Counted from the first letter of the stretch, positions 34,653 to 44,179 are shown. The stretch: DNA of 64,000 nucleotides from HGM04593 sp045591315 (GCA_045591315.1 JAZNSN010000081.1:124001-188000), one strand, 5' to 3'. Numbers and translations are program-made. Notes: generated by a model from the sequence alone, not told the origin.

Positions 34653-35569
34653 CTCTTCTCTTCTTCCAATTTAATTGCGATGCGCAGTTTGGCACTTCTT
34701 GAGCGCGGGTTCATCTCCTGTTCTTCATCTGTAGGAACTGTCACTTTCTTCATTTCAAAAGGTGAAATTACTCTTCCGAAGAAATCTTGCTCGACCTTTC
34801 CTTCGAAATTGCCGCTTTTCATGAAGTTCTTCACTATGCGGTCCTCAATGGAGTGGTATGTAATTACAACAAGCCTTCCTCCTGGCTTGAGCAGCTCTTT
34901 TGCGCCTTCAAGCATTTCCTGTAATGCTTCAATCTCTTTATTTATCTCAATGCGTAATGCCTGGAATATCTTTGCCATCTCTTTCTTCTCGCGTTGGGGA
35001 GGGCAGAATGGCCTGGCAATCTCAATGAGTTCGTTTACTCTTCTTATAGGTCTTTCGGCACGTACCTTTACAATCTTTGCTGCCAATTTCCGTGCGCAAT
35101 TCAGTTCACCATAGAACTTGAATATCCTAGTCAGTTCCTCTTCCGATGCATGGTTCAGCAAGTCTGCTGCGGTCTCGCCCCCTCGTTTGTTCATGCGCAT
35201 GTCAAGGTCGGCGTCGAAGCGGAATGAAAAACCGCGTGTCTCGTCGTCGAAGTGATGTCCCGACACTCCCAGATCGGCAAGTATCGCATCGACTTTTGTG
35301 GCACGGTGGTAGTGCATGAAGTTGTATATGAACCTGAAGTTTCCGCGTACAAAAGTGAACCGCTTGTCATCGGGCGCATTCTTTTCTGCATCGGCATCCT
35401 GGTCAAAACTGTATAAGTGCCCGTCGGCTCCTAGGCGGCTCAAAATCTCTCTAGAGTGCCCCCCGCCTCCGAATGTAACGTCGATGCAGGTGCTGTCAGG
35501 TTCAATGAGCATGCCGTCAACGCTCTCCTTGAGCAGTACTGGTGTATGATATACATCTGTTCTACTCAT
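34649..35569 (-). CDS. rsmH: 16S rRNA (cytosine1402-N4)-methyltransferase
   Basis: A 306-residue SAM-dependent methyltransferase (formerly MraW) that modifies C1402 of 16S rRNA. It starts with YHTPVLLKESVDGMLI and has the SAM loop CIDVTFGGGGHSREIL, the conserved ADLGVSGHHFD and GFSFRFDADLDMRMN, and the C-terminal GRLVVITYHSIEDRIVKNFM. It overlaps the mraZ 3' end by eight bases, a normal dcw arrangement. Confidence 0.97.
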   Translation of the reverse strand: MSRTDVYHTPVLLKESVDGMLIEPDSTCIDVTFGGGGHSREILSRLGADGHLYSFDQDADAEKNAPDDKRFTFVRGNFRFIYNFMHYHRATKVDAILADLGVSGHHFDDETRGFSFRFDADLDMRMNKRGGETAADLLNHASEEELTRIFKFYGELNCARKLAAKIVKVRAERPIRRVNELIEIARPFCPPQREKKEMAKIFQALRIEINKEIEALQEMLEGAKELLKPGGRLVVITYHSIEDRIVKNFMKSGNFEGKVEQDFFGRVISPFEMKKVTVPTDEEQEMNPRSRSAKLRIAIKLEEEKR

Positions 35570-36026
35570 TGGTACCTCCTTTCTCGGCCGTCATAATCTT
35601 TTCAAGCTCACTTCCGAACTCTTCGGGTGACACGAACGGCTTTTCAAGTTTTTCTTTTGCCCAGATCTCAATAGTGTCGTCCATGCCAATGAAGCGCACC
35701 TCCTGCTTTATACCGGCCATGTTCAGGTATCGTTTCTGCAAGAGAATGCGTCCGTTGCTGTCTATTGACAACTCTTCGACATCTGCCACGAATTGCCTGA
35801 ATATCATCTGGTGTCTTGAGTTCCATTTGTCAAGACGGCTGCGCAACAAGTCAAGCTGTCTGTTCCAGCTCTCCTCCGGATATATTACAAGGCAATCCTG
35901 ATATACGTCCTTTCGCAACATCACCTTGTCGCATCCCCCGGCTTGGAGTATGCGGCGGAAGCAGGCTGGCAAGAAAACTCTTCCCTTGCTGTCTGTCTTT
36001 GCCTCTATGTTGCCTATGAAACGCAT
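35562..36026 (-). CDS. mraZ: Transcriptional regulator MraZ
   Basis: A 154-residue protein with two MraZ/AbrB-type DNA-binding modules, seen as DSKGRVFLPACFR near the N-terminus and DSNGRILLQKRYL in the second half. MraZ forms a ring and binds direct TGGG repeats ahead of its own gene to regulate the division cluster. Two perfect repeats of that kind lie just upstream here. It is the first gene of the transcript. Confidence 0.95.
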   Translation of the reverse strand: MRFIGNIEAKTDSKGRVFLPACFRRILQAGGCDKVMLRKDVYQDCLVIYPEESWNRQLDLLRSRLDKWNSRHQMIFRQFVADVEELSIDSNGRILLQKRYLNMAGIKQEVRFIGMDDTIEIWAKEKLEKPFVSPEEFGSELEKIMTAEKGGTNE

Positions 36027-36055
36027 ATTATACCTCTAATATAGATAATCCGTTC

Positions 36056-36090
36056 CAAAATTACACAATTCCCCACAATTCCCCACCAAA
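36056..36090 (-). promoter_or_regulatory. Promoter and probable MraZ operator of the dcw cluster
   Basis: On the minus strand a perfect -7 box TAATTTTG (36063 to 36056) lies 30 bases before the mraZ ATG. Immediately upstream are two tandem copies of TGGGGAATTG (36085-36076 and 36075-36066), giving TGGG cores exactly ten bases apart, the spacing known for MraZ sites. A TTTG at 36090-36087 could be the -33 box, although the 23-base spacer is a little long. The operator thus fills the promoter spacer. Confidence 0.75.
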
Positions 36091-36256
36091 TACACAAAAT
36101 ATTTTGAAATAAAGTTTTCAACAATTTGTTGATATCCTCATTTCGCCCTATGATGTTGAGAATAAATTCTTTGCTGTAATGTATTGTGAGTGGACTGAAG
36201 TGGTATTTGTACTTTAAAATAAATTTTCCTCTTCTGTGTTATATGCAGAAAAGTGC

Positions 36257-36264
36257 TAATTTTG
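36257..36264 (+). promoter_or_regulatory. Candidate -7 box for the M28 peptidase gene
   Basis: TAATTTTG matches TAnnTTTG and ends 15 bases before the ATG at 36280, which implies a short leader. No clear -33 box. Confidence 0.5.
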
Positions 36265-36279
36265 TCCAAAATTAGTTTT

Positions 36280-37263
36280 ATGAGAATATCAGTCAGAAAA
36301 TTTACCGTCTTGCTTCTGTCTCTATTTGTCTTTGTGGCAATGCGAGCACAATCCCCGTTGGAGTGCGGTTATGGGAGTATTAATGAAGTTGATGCGAGAA
36401 GCATTGTCTCTCTCCTGGCTTCCGATTCGTTGCAAGGCCGTGACGCTGGAACTGCCGGAGGCCGTATGGCTGCGGATTTTGTCAGCTCTTTTCTGAATGA
36501 TTGCGATATGATTGTTTTTGAACAGTCATTTACGGCAGTCAAGAACGGCAACAATTGGGTAACTGAGGCCGATATGGATATCTCGGTGCTTGTCGCAGCC
36601 GGAAATGAGTCGCGTACCTTGAAGAATATAGTAGCACTTATTCCTGGAACAGAAAAGAGGGCTGTGGTTATAGGAGCCCATTACGACCACTTGGGAACAG
36701 ATACGACACTCGTCAGTGACCAATGCTTCAATGGAGCAGATGACAATGCTTCGGGGGTGTCTGCTGTATTGCAGATAGCTAGAGCTATGAAGGTTGCTGA
36801 TGAACGTCCTCGGAGAACGGTTATTTTCGCTCTATGGGACGGAGAGGAGAAAGGTGTGTTGGGCTCAAGATATTTTGTAAAGAACTTTCCATATATGCAA
36901 AATGTAGATGCATATATGAATTTCGATATGATAGGTCGAGGTCCCGAAGAGAAACCGCTTCACATGAGCTATCTATATACAGCCGGGAATCCGCTTTTCG
37001 GCGAGTGGCTGCATGCCGACATGGAGAATTACGGTTTTGCTCTTGAACCGTTCTGCAAGGCATCGGAGAATCTTCTTGGCGGCAGTGACAATATGCCGTT
37101 CGCTAGGGCTGGAGTTCCTATAGTTTGGTATCATACTGAGGGGCATCCCGACTATCACCGCCCGTCCGACACGGCCGACAAGATAGACTATCGGAAACTT
37201 ACGGACATTACACGTTTGGCCTACCTGTGCACATGGCGTCTTGCTAACGAGCATTCCTATTGA
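36280..37263 (+). CDS. Exported M28 family zinc aminopeptidase
   Basis: A 327-residue secreted or periplasmic metallopeptidase. The signal peptide is MRISVRKFTVLLLSLFVFVAMRAQ. The M28 dinuclear zinc ligands are all visible: His and Asp in GAHYDHLGTD, Asp in GADDNASGVSA, Glu-Glu in WDGEEKG, Asp in NFDMIGRG and the final His in WYHTEGHPDYH. The frame is open to a GTG at 36253, but that would place the -7 box inside the coding region, so ATG 36280 is preferred. It converges with nhaA, with four bases between the stops. Confidence 0.9.
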   Translation: MRISVRKFTVLLLSLFVFVAMRAQSPLECGYGSINEVDARSIVSLLASDSLQGRDAGTAGGRMAADFVSSFLNDCDMIVFEQSFTAVKNGNNWVTEADMDISVLVAAGNESRTLKNIVALIPGTEKRAVVIGAHYDHLGTDTTLVSDQCFNGADDNASGVSAVLQIARAMKVADERPRRTVIFALWDGEEKGVLGSRYFVKNFPYMQNVDAYMNFDMIGRGPEEKPLHMSYLYTAGNPLFGEWLHADMENYGFALEPFCKASENLLGGSDNMPFARAGVPIVWYHTEGHPDYHRPSDTADKIDYRKLTDITRLAYLCTWRLANEHSY

Positions 37264-37267
37264 GCGG

Positions 37268-38611
37268 TCAATCCTTTATGTTTTCTTTAGGAAGGTACAT
37301 GTTGAGCATAATACAGCCAATTATTGCAGAAGCCAATGAGCCGCACAGAATTCCCAGTTTTGCCTCGTTGAGCAGTTGTATTCCTGTAGTGCTGCCATTG
37401 TTGTAGGAGAGGTCTGCAATGAATATCGAGACAGTGAGGCCGATGCCGCAGAGCATGCATACGGCTGCAAACGATTTCCAGTTACAGCCTTTCGGCATGG
37501 TTACTATCCTGCATCTTATTGCTGCCCATGAGAAAGAGAGTACGCCTATGAACTTTCCGAATAGAAGTCCGCACATCACGGACAGGCCTACTCCATTGAC
37601 AAGATTGTCCGGTTCCATTGAAGAGAAGTCTATTCCCACATTGGCAAAGGCAAATAGCGGAATCACAATGAAATTTATAAAGTGGCAGAACTCGTCTTCA
37701 AGTGCCTGAAGCGGGCTGATAAGCTTGTCTGCTGCCGATTCGATGCTCTTCAGCTTGTGTATGTCATCGTGGCTCAGTATCACCGTGTTGTGCTTGCCTG
37801 CAGCCTCGGTTACAGGGAAACTGTTTATATTGTTCCTTATGCGCTCGATATAGTAAGGAGTGCCCTTCTTCAACGATGCCGGGATGCAGAATGCGACAAT
37901 AACCCCGGCTATAGTGGCATGTATTCCCGAATTGAGCATGGCAAACCATAATACAACTCCTATGGCAAGGTAGAATCTCTTTTTCATAATCTTAGCCTTG
38001 TTTCCGGCAATCAGCAGCATGGTGCATGCAAGGGCGAGCAAAAGGAACTGGGTATCCATCTCCGAAGAGTAGAAGAGGGCTATTACAATTATTCCGCCCA
38101 AGTCATCGGCAACAGCAAGGGTTGCAAGGAATATCTTCAGTCCTGCAGGTACTCTGTTGCTGAATATCGACAGCACTCCCAACGAGAACGCGATATCAGT
38201 AGCCATGGGAATGGCTACGCCACGCAGCATCTCTGCATCGTTTGGGCATGTAAGCCAGAATATTATTACCGGAACGAGCATTCCGCCCATTGCTCCGATA
38301 ATGGGAAGCATGGCTTTTTTCATTGACGACAGCTCTCCTACAAGCACCTCTCTCTTTATCTCAAGGCCTACGGAGAGGAAGAACATCGCCATGAGAAAAT
38401 CGTTTATCACTGCCATTATGGACATTGCATGCCCGTTGTGGCTGAACAGATTGAAATCTCCTATTGACAGATATACCTCCTGTTCCCAGATAGAGAAATA
38501 CCATTCCTTGAGTGATGTGTTTGCCATCACCAGTGCAAGTATTGCGAAGAATATGAGTACGCCACTTGCATTGACGTATCTCTTTATCATGCTTTTAAGG
38601 CTATAGTTCAT
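37268..38611 (-). CDS. nhaA: Na+/H+ antiporter NhaA
   Basis: A 447-residue inner-membrane antiporter with about 12 helices. Diagnostic stretches are FFLSVGLEIKREVLVGELS, PMATDIAFSLGVLSIFSNRVP and LATLAVADDLGGIIVIALFYS; the Asp pair in ADDLGG is the ion-binding site. The frame extends to a TTG at 38713, but ATG 38611 (MNYSLKSMIKRY) lies 27 bases downstream of a good promoter box and is chosen. It is longer than E. coli NhaA because of an extra cytoplasmic loop around HDDIHKLKS. Confidence 0.94.
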   Translation of the reverse strand: MNYSLKSMIKRYVNASGVLIFFAILALVMANTSLKEWYFSIWEQEVYLSIGDFNLFSHNGHAMSIMAVINDFLMAMFFLSVGLEIKREVLVGELSSMKKAMLPIIGAMGGMLVPVIIFWLTCPNDAEMLRGVAIPMATDIAFSLGVLSIFSNRVPAGLKIFLATLAVADDLGGIIVIALFYSSEMDTQFLLLALACTMLLIAGNKAKIMKKRFYLAIGVVLWFAMLNSGIHATIAGVIVAFCIPASLKKGTPYYIERIRNNINSFPVTEAAGKHNTVILSHDDIHKLKSIESAADKLISPLQALEDEFCHFINFIVIPLFAFANVGIDFSSMEPDNLVNGVGLSVMCGLLFGKFIGVLSFSWAAIRCRIVTMPKGCNWKSFAAVCMLCGIGLTVSIFIADLSYNNGSTTGIQLLNEAKLGILCGSLASAIIGCIMLNMYLPKENIKD

Positions 38612-38637
38612 GCTTATCTCTTTGGATTTTACGGCTG

Positions 38638-38669
38638 CAAAAGTACCCCTTTTTTGCATGGCCGGCAAA
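38638..38669 (-). promoter_or_regulatory. Promoter of nhaA
   Basis: On the minus strand, -33 TTTG (38669 to 38666), a 20-base spacer, and -7 TACTTTTG (38645 to 38638), a full match to the Bacteroidota consensus. It falls inside the open frame upstream of ATG 38611 and so supports that start. Confidence 0.72.
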
Positions 38670-38722
38670 GTGCTTCCATTGTTAAAAACGAACGTAGCAA
38701 TCGGTTTTGGCAATTAAAAAAA

Positions 38723-38750
38723 AGGAGTGCATCATTGAAAGTGCACTCCT
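38723..38750 (-). terminator. Terminator of the C1B peptidase gene
   Basis: A 9-bp stem AGGAGTGCA/TGCACTCCT (38723-38731 with 38742-38750), followed on the minus strand by a run of eight T. It ends the peptidase transcript before the nhaA promoter. Confidence 0.85.
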
Positions 38751-38771
38751 CAATTCTATGTAAGGCAGGAT

Positions 38772-40178
38772 TTATTCCTCAGGCATGAACATCGGGTCCC
38801 AAGCGGGGAGCATTGTGGGCTTCTCATCGAGTACTTTGAGAATCTCGGCAGGAATATATTTCTTGTCAACTACAAGGCGGAACATATACTCATTGAACCA
38901 TTCGTCAGTCATTATGAGTGTGCCATGGAAACCTGAATTTGCACCCCAGCTGTTCTCTACCTGCCATTTTACTGTATTGCCATTCTTGTCGATGTCAACA
39001 GCCTTCAATGTCATGGCATGTGAAGAACCGCTGTCGAAGGTCATTACGCGTTCGCGTTTGTCCATGCCGAACTCAGTACCGAAGAGCTCACCGTAGTTGT
39101 AGTTCTTGAGGTCGAGTGTGCCGCGCTTCGAGTCGAGGAACTTTCCTACATCGCATGAGAAATACATCATGGTGCTGTCCTTGATTGATGCGATAGCCAT
39201 TTTCTTTATCTCATCGAGAGGCAGGTTTATATAGAGCCAGTTGTGCCCGTCATAGAGATGGCGGTCGTACTCTATCTCATAGCTCTTCCAATAAGGGCGT
39301 GTTGGGTCATTCATGAACATCACATAGTCGTCCTGCATGTTTATGTTGAGATATTTCTCATAGAAACTCTTCGGAGTATATCTCTGAGGTTCTTCACGGT
39401 ACTTGCCGTTTGCGTCCTTTGGTGCCCATGTGAACTCTGTAGGAGGAACTCCATATACCTGTGCGAGCATCCTATAAACAACTTTCAGCTGTTCTTTTTT
39501 AATTTCATGGAGTTTGTTCTCTTTTGCGCCATTGTCATGTGCCTCGCGCAAGCGGAGGCCGAACTCGCGCAACTTGCTTGTCAGCAACGATGAGAATGCA
39601 CTGGTGTTGTCGCTTGTGTAGCTCTCCTTCATGACTCCTTTTGGAACTACTCCGTACTTTGCAATCAGGTCGGCTACGCCGGTGAATGTGCCGCCGTCGC
39701 TCAGAGGATGTTTGAACAGCCACTCTACAGTGCGGTCGTCGTACGGTTTTTTCCGTGTGTCGATTACTCCCTGAAGGAAGAGATTTGATTTCTCAAGCTG
39801 GTCGTAGAAAAAGCTATATACTTGCGAGAACTCGAATGAGCCGAGATTCTCGCTTGCAATCATTTTTGCACGCAGTACGTTCATTCCTGTAAATAGCCAG
39901 CAACGGCCCGATGACTTCTGGTCGGTGATTCCTTTTGACGGTACGCTATGGCTGAAGTATGTGTCCATCTCGTTAAGGTTCTCCTGGTTTACGGCCAGAA
40001 CCTTTACCGAATTGGCCAGCATTACATTCTGCAGTGCCTTCTCAGCACCGGCCGGTACATAACTCTCCTTGAGCTCATTCAGCATCTTCGCGTCGATGCC
40101 TCCGTTGTTCTGCGCCATTGCTGCCGATGAAAGCAGTAATGCCATTGCTGCAAAACCTAGTAGTCTTTTTGTCTTCAT
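38772..40178 (-). CDS. Exported C1B peptidase (aminopeptidase C / bleomycin hydrolase family)
   Basis: A 468-residue papain-fold cysteine peptidase with a signal peptide ending ...SSAAMAQ, so it works outside the cytoplasm, unlike the cytosolic PepC of lactic acid bacteria. The catalytic triad is Cys93 (DQKSSGRCWLFTG), His387 (GSSHAMTL) and Asn409 (VENSWG). The C-terminus lacks the exact aminopeptidase tail of bleomycin hydrolase (it ends MFMPEE), so endo- versus aminopeptidase activity is open. Transcribed from its own promoter downstream of mfd. Confidence 0.9.
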   Translation of the reverse strand: MKTKRLLGFAAMALLLSSAAMAQNNGGIDAKMLNELKESYVPAGAEKALQNVMLANSVKVLAVNQENLNEMDTYFSHSVPSKGITDQKSSGRCWLFTGMNVLRAKMIASENLGSFEFSQVYSFFYDQLEKSNLFLQGVIDTRKKPYDDRTVEWLFKHPLSDGGTFTGVADLIAKYGVVPKGVMKESYTSDNTSAFSSLLTSKLREFGLRLREAHDNGAKENKLHEIKKEQLKVVYRMLAQVYGVPPTEFTWAPKDANGKYREEPQRYTPKSFYEKYLNINMQDDYVMFMNDPTRPYWKSYEIEYDRHLYDGHNWLYINLPLDEIKKMAIASIKDSTMMYFSCDVGKFLDSKRGTLDLKNYNYGELFGTEFGMDKRERVMTFDSGSSHAMTLKAVDIDKNGNTVKWQVENSWGANSGFHGTLIMTDEWFNEYMFRLVVDKKYIPAEILKVLDEKPTMLPAWDPMFMPEE

Positions 40179-40206
40179 ATATAGAAATGTGTTGTTGTTC
40201 TTTGGG

Positions 40207-40237
40207 TAAAGATAGTGAATAATCCTCTAAAACCAAA
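40207..40237 (-). promoter_or_regulatory. Promoter of the C1B peptidase gene
   Basis: On the minus strand, -33 TTTG (40237 to 40234), a 19-base spacer and -7 TATCTTTA (40214 to 40207, one mismatch to TAnnTTTG), 28 bases before the ATG. It sits just beyond the mfd stop codon. Confidence 0.55.
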
Positions 40238-40239
40238 AG

Positions 40240-43200
40240 TTATATAATGCCATGCCTTCCAATTTCTTCAATGAAGGCTAGTGCAGTCTCTACATTCTTT
40301 ACGTTTTCAACGGTGATTATGCACCGACCGTCACCTTCGCGTACCCGGCATTTGAATTGGCTTGAAGGAATATAGCTCATTATGCGTCCGAAGGTTTCGC
40401 TCGTGTAATAACGTTCGTTGCGGGTATCTACAAGAAAAAGGTTCATCTTTCCACCCTTCAGGTAAATTTTTTCTACTCCGAGGCTCTGTGCCTTGCGTCG
40501 CAGGGTAACCATGCGTATAAGTTCCTCGGCCTGAGGCGGAATCTTTCCGAATCTGTCCTTTATTCGTGCCTTGAAGGCAATGATGTCGCGTTCTTCGGTT
40601 ATTGAGTCAAGTTCGCGGTAAAGGAGTATCCTTTCGTTGCTGTCCGGTACGTATAACGCCGGAAACAACAGTTCGAGGTCGCTCTCGACAAAACACTCCT
40701 TTACATACCTTTCAAGCTCGTTTGTGTTCTCTTCCTCTTGTGTGAGTATGTCGCCGAACTCCTCGTCTTTTAGCTCGCGTACGGCCTCGGCAAGAATCTT
40801 CTGGTATGTCTCATATCCTAAATCGGCAATGAATCCGCTCTGTTCCGCTCCCAGAAGGTTTCCGGCACCGCGTATGTCAAGGTCCTGCATTGCTATGTGC
40901 ATGCCGCTGCCCAGTTCGCTGAAGCTCTCGATGGCTTCCAGTCGGCGGCGTGCATCGCTGTTCAGGTTTTCGCGTGGCGGTGTGAGCATGTAGCAGAATG
41001 CCTTGCGCTTGCCACGTCATACACGTCCGCGCATCTGGTGCAGATCGCTAAGGCCGAAGTTTTGTGCCTGGTTTATGATTATCGTGTTCACGTTGGGAAT
41101 ATCGATACCATTCTCGACAATAGAGGTGGCTATCAGGACATCATAGTCGTGGTTTATGAATCCGTACAGAATCTTTTCAAGTTCTGCCGGTTCCATCTGC
41201 CCGTGCCCGATGCACACTCTTGCATCGGGCACATGACGTCTTATCATGTGTGCAAGTTCATCCATTCCCGATATGCGGTTGGTGATGAAGAATACCTGTC
41301 CGTTGCGGCTCAGTTCAAAGCCGATAGCTTCCTTTATCACCTCTGCATCAAAGGTCTGTATCTCGGTGTGTATCGGGTATCTGTTGGGCGGTGGTGTCTG
41401 TATCATGGAGAGGTCTCGTGCGCCCATTATAGAGAACTGAAGCGTACGCGGTATCGGCGTGGCTGTCATGGTGAGAGTATCGACATTCACCTTGAACTGT
41501 CTCAGTTTCTCCTTTACCGCAACACCGAACTTCTGCTCCTCGTCGATAATGAGCAGTCCCAAGTCCTTGAACTTGACCTCCTTGCCGGTGAGCTTGTGCG
41601 TACCGATTATAATATCGACCTTGCCGTCCTTTATCTCTTCAAGAATCTTCTTGGTCGTGGCAGTGCTGCGTGCGCGGCTCAGATATTCGATATTGCACGG
41701 GAACTCTTTCAGACGTTCCTTGAATGTGAGATAGTGCTGGTAGGCAAGTACTGTTGTAGGTACAAGGACTGCTACCTGCTTACCGTCGGTGGCAGCCTTG
41801 AAAGCCGCTCTTATGGCAACCTCTGTCTTGCCGAATCCTACATCACCGCAAATCAGCCGGTCCATAGGACGCTTGCGCTCCATGTCGCGTTTTACTTCAT
41901 TGGTTGCTTTCAGCTGGTCGGGAGTATCTTCGTAAATAAAACTTGCCTCAAGCTCGTTCTGCAGGTAGCTGTCGGGCGAGAATGCAAATCCCTCTTCCTT
42001 GTAGCGTTGGGAGTATAGCTTGATAAGGTCGCGCGCAATGTCCTTTATCTTCTTCTTTGTGCGCTCCTTCATTCTCTCCCATGCACCTGTTCCGAGCTTG
42101 TTCACGCTGGGCGGCTCACCCTCCTTTCCACGGTACTTAGATATCTTGTGCAGGTTATGTATGGAAACAAATACTACATCGTCGTTCTTGTATATTAGCT
42201 TTATGGCTTCCTGGGTCGAGCTACCGTTAGGTATGCGTACAAGGCCACCGAATTTGCCCACACCGTGGTCTATATGCACGATGTAGTCGCCGATGCCGAA
42301 CTCCTTCAGCTCCTTTATTGTCATTGCGACCTTTCCGCTACGGGCACGGTCGCTGCGCAGCCTGTAGTTATGGAAGCGTCCGAACAGCTGGTGGTCGGTA
42401 AAGAATGCCTTCTTAAGGGTGTTGTCACAGAATCCCTCATGTATGGTGTGTTCTACAGGAGTGAATTCAATATCATCTCCTCGGTCTTCGAATATTGCCT
42501 TTAGGCGTTCGGCCTGATGCAGGTCGTCGGTAAGCAGCATTATGCTGTATCCCTTTGCAATATACTCTTTGAAGCTCTGCGATACCAGGTCGAAATCCTT
42601 GTGGAACAGCGGCTGAGGCGATGTGTCGAACTTTACCTTTGTGCTGGTACTGTTGGCGTTTGTTCGCAGTTCCCAGTGCTTGACTCTTTTTGAAAACTCC
42701 TCGAATTCGCTACCCGACATAAGCTCAGGCATCTCCGGCAGTTCGCTTTCCGAAAGCCTTGCCTGGAGAGTGAACCCTTCGCTATTGAGTTTCTCTATGC
42801 TGCCCTTGACAAAAGAGGAGTCATTTGTTATGAGAATTGTGTTCTTCGGGAGAAATCCGGTGATAGGAATATTCTCTCCTCCGGTGATTTTGGGAACGAT
42901 TGAAACCTCCTCAACGCGCTCCTTCGAAAGCTGGCTCTCAACCTCAAAGGTCCTTATGCTCTCAACCTCGTCTCCAAAGAAGTCGATGCGGTAGGGATAT
43001 TCCGATGAAAAGGAGAAAATATCTATAAGACTGCCTCGCACGGCAAACTCTCCCGGCTCATATACGTATGTGACCTCCTTGAACTTCAATCCTGCAAGTT
43101 TCTTCTCCACATCGTCACGGCTTATGGAGTCGCCGACAGCAATTGAAAGAGTCTTTTTCTCAAGGTCGCTCTGCGATGCAACCTTCTCGGCTATGGCATC

Positions 43201-43587
43201 CGGGTGTGTTACAATTACAAGCCCCTCCTTGCGCCGCCGGCTTGAGAGGCGGCTCATCACTTCGGTGCGCAGTATGCGGTTGGCATCATCTTCCTGTCCG
43301 TATTTCAAGGCTCTGCGGAACGAGGAGGGAAAGAATAGGGTATTCTTCTCTCCCGACATCTGCACCATATCGTGGTAGAAGTATCCGGCCTCTTCGGCAT
43401 CACTCATCACTACAAAGAATGTCTGCTCCGGCACTCTTTCTCTTAGTCCCGAAAGTATCATTGCGGCGCTGCTGCCTATAAACCCCTCAAGGAGAGCATG
43501 TTTATTGCCCCCCTCTTCCTTTAGCCTAATCAATGCATCCACTCCGGGATGCGATGCGAACAGGTGTTGAATATCTTTTGCTTCCAT
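40240..43587 (-). pseudogene. mfd: Transcription-repair coupling factor, interrupted by an in-frame TGA
   Basis: The frame spans 1115 codons, a normal length for Mfd, the ATPase that removes stalled RNA polymerase and recruits UvrA. All landmarks are in order: UvrB-like N-terminal region, RNA-polymerase interaction domain (YIVHIDHGVGKF), Walker A GDVGFGKTEVA, DEEQKFG, TMTATPIPRTLQ, and after the break LDIRGAGNLLGAEQSG. Codon 857 is TGA (41019-41017) inside helicase motif VI, where QMRGRV is normally followed by Gly-Arg. A single base change from GGA would give it. Frame is kept on both sides (856 residues upstream, 258 codons downstream), so it is either a very recent nonsense mutation or a sequence error. 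The N-terminal product would lack a complete motor. ATG 43587 is preferred over an upstream TTG at 43611. Confidence 0.88.
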
Positions 43588-43598
43588 CGTTCTGAATG

Positions 43599-43606
43599 CA
43601 AATTTA
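43599..43606 (-). promoter_or_regulatory. Candidate -7 box for mfd
   Basis: TAAATTTG on the minus strand (43606 to 43599) matches TAnnTTTG but ends only 11 bases before the ATG, implying a very short leader. No -33 box at the expected distance. Confidence 0.35.
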
Positions 43607-43679
43607 GACAAATAATTCAGTTATTATGGAACTGCCGTTGATTTATATTTTTTGATTCTATAATTTTTCTTAAAAATGC

Positions 43680-43707
43680 CAACAATAATATTATTGTTGT
43701 ATATTTG
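43680..43707 (+). promoter_or_regulatory. Palindromic operator candidate abutting a -7 box
   Basis: A perfect 20-bp palindrome CAACAATAATATTATTGTTG (43680-43699) directly precedes TATATTTG (43700-43707), a full TAnnTTTG match, 55 bases upstream of the thioesterase ATG. The palindrome occupies where the promoter spacer would be, so a dimeric repressor bound here would block this promoter. No regulator gene is adjacent. Confidence 0.5.
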
Positions 43708-43762
43708 CATAAATTGCTTGTTAAAGGCATCTTCGTGATTTGTTATTAAAGCATTGGATGTT

Positions 43763-44173
43763 ATGGAGGGTTATAGTTTTAAGTTTGAGATGAAGGTCCG
43801 CGATTATGAATGCGATATTCAAGGAGTTGTGAATAATGCCAATTACCAGCACTACCTTGAACATGCGCGTCATGAATTCCTGGAATCCATCGGCGGCAGT
43901 TTTACGGGGCTGCACGAGCAGGGTATCGACCCTATGGTTTCAAGGATTACGCTCGAATACAAGCGGCCGTTGCATGGCGGTGACAGGTTTGCCGTGTGCG
44001 TGAATATGGTCCGTAAAGGTGCGAAACTTGTTTTTCTGCAGGATATATATAACCTTGCCGATGGTTCTTTGTCTCTTAAGGGAGAGGTCGATGTGGTATG
44101 CCTTAAGGATGGAAGACTAACGCGAGGAGAGGTGTTCGATGAGATGTTCAGCGATTATTTTATGAAAAAATAA
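43763..44173 (+). CDS. Acyl-CoA thioesterase, 4HBT hotdog family
   Basis: A 136-residue hotdog-fold thioesterase. The region KVRDYECDIQGVVNNANYQHYLEHARHEF is the 4HBT/YbgC-type active-site helix, with the usual D-x-x-G-V-V-N-N-x-x-Y pattern near the N-terminus. It hydrolyses acyl-CoA esters; which acyl chain is not predictable. ATG 43763 is chosen over an in-frame TTG at 43754. Divergent from mfd and followed after six bases by a small unknown gene. Confidence 0.88.
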   Translation: MEGYSFKFEMKVRDYECDIQGVVNNANYQHYLEHARHEFLESIGGSFTGLHEQGIDPMVSRITLEYKRPLHGGDRFAVCVNMVRKGAKLVFLQDIYNLADGSLSLKGEVDVVCLKDGRLTRGEVFDEMFSDYFMKK

Positions 44174-44179
44174 GGCATT

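Noticed and set aside
41017..41019. TGA read as glycine (recoding, as in Gracilibacteria/SR1)
   Set aside because: Several genes in the window end normally at TGA (for example 581-583, 2901-2903, 37261-37263) and all other signs point to Bacteroidota, so a changed code is not supported.
40897..42018. Long open frame (373 codons) on the plus strand
   Set aside because: Antisense to mfd helicase domains, no recognisable motif, no start signal.
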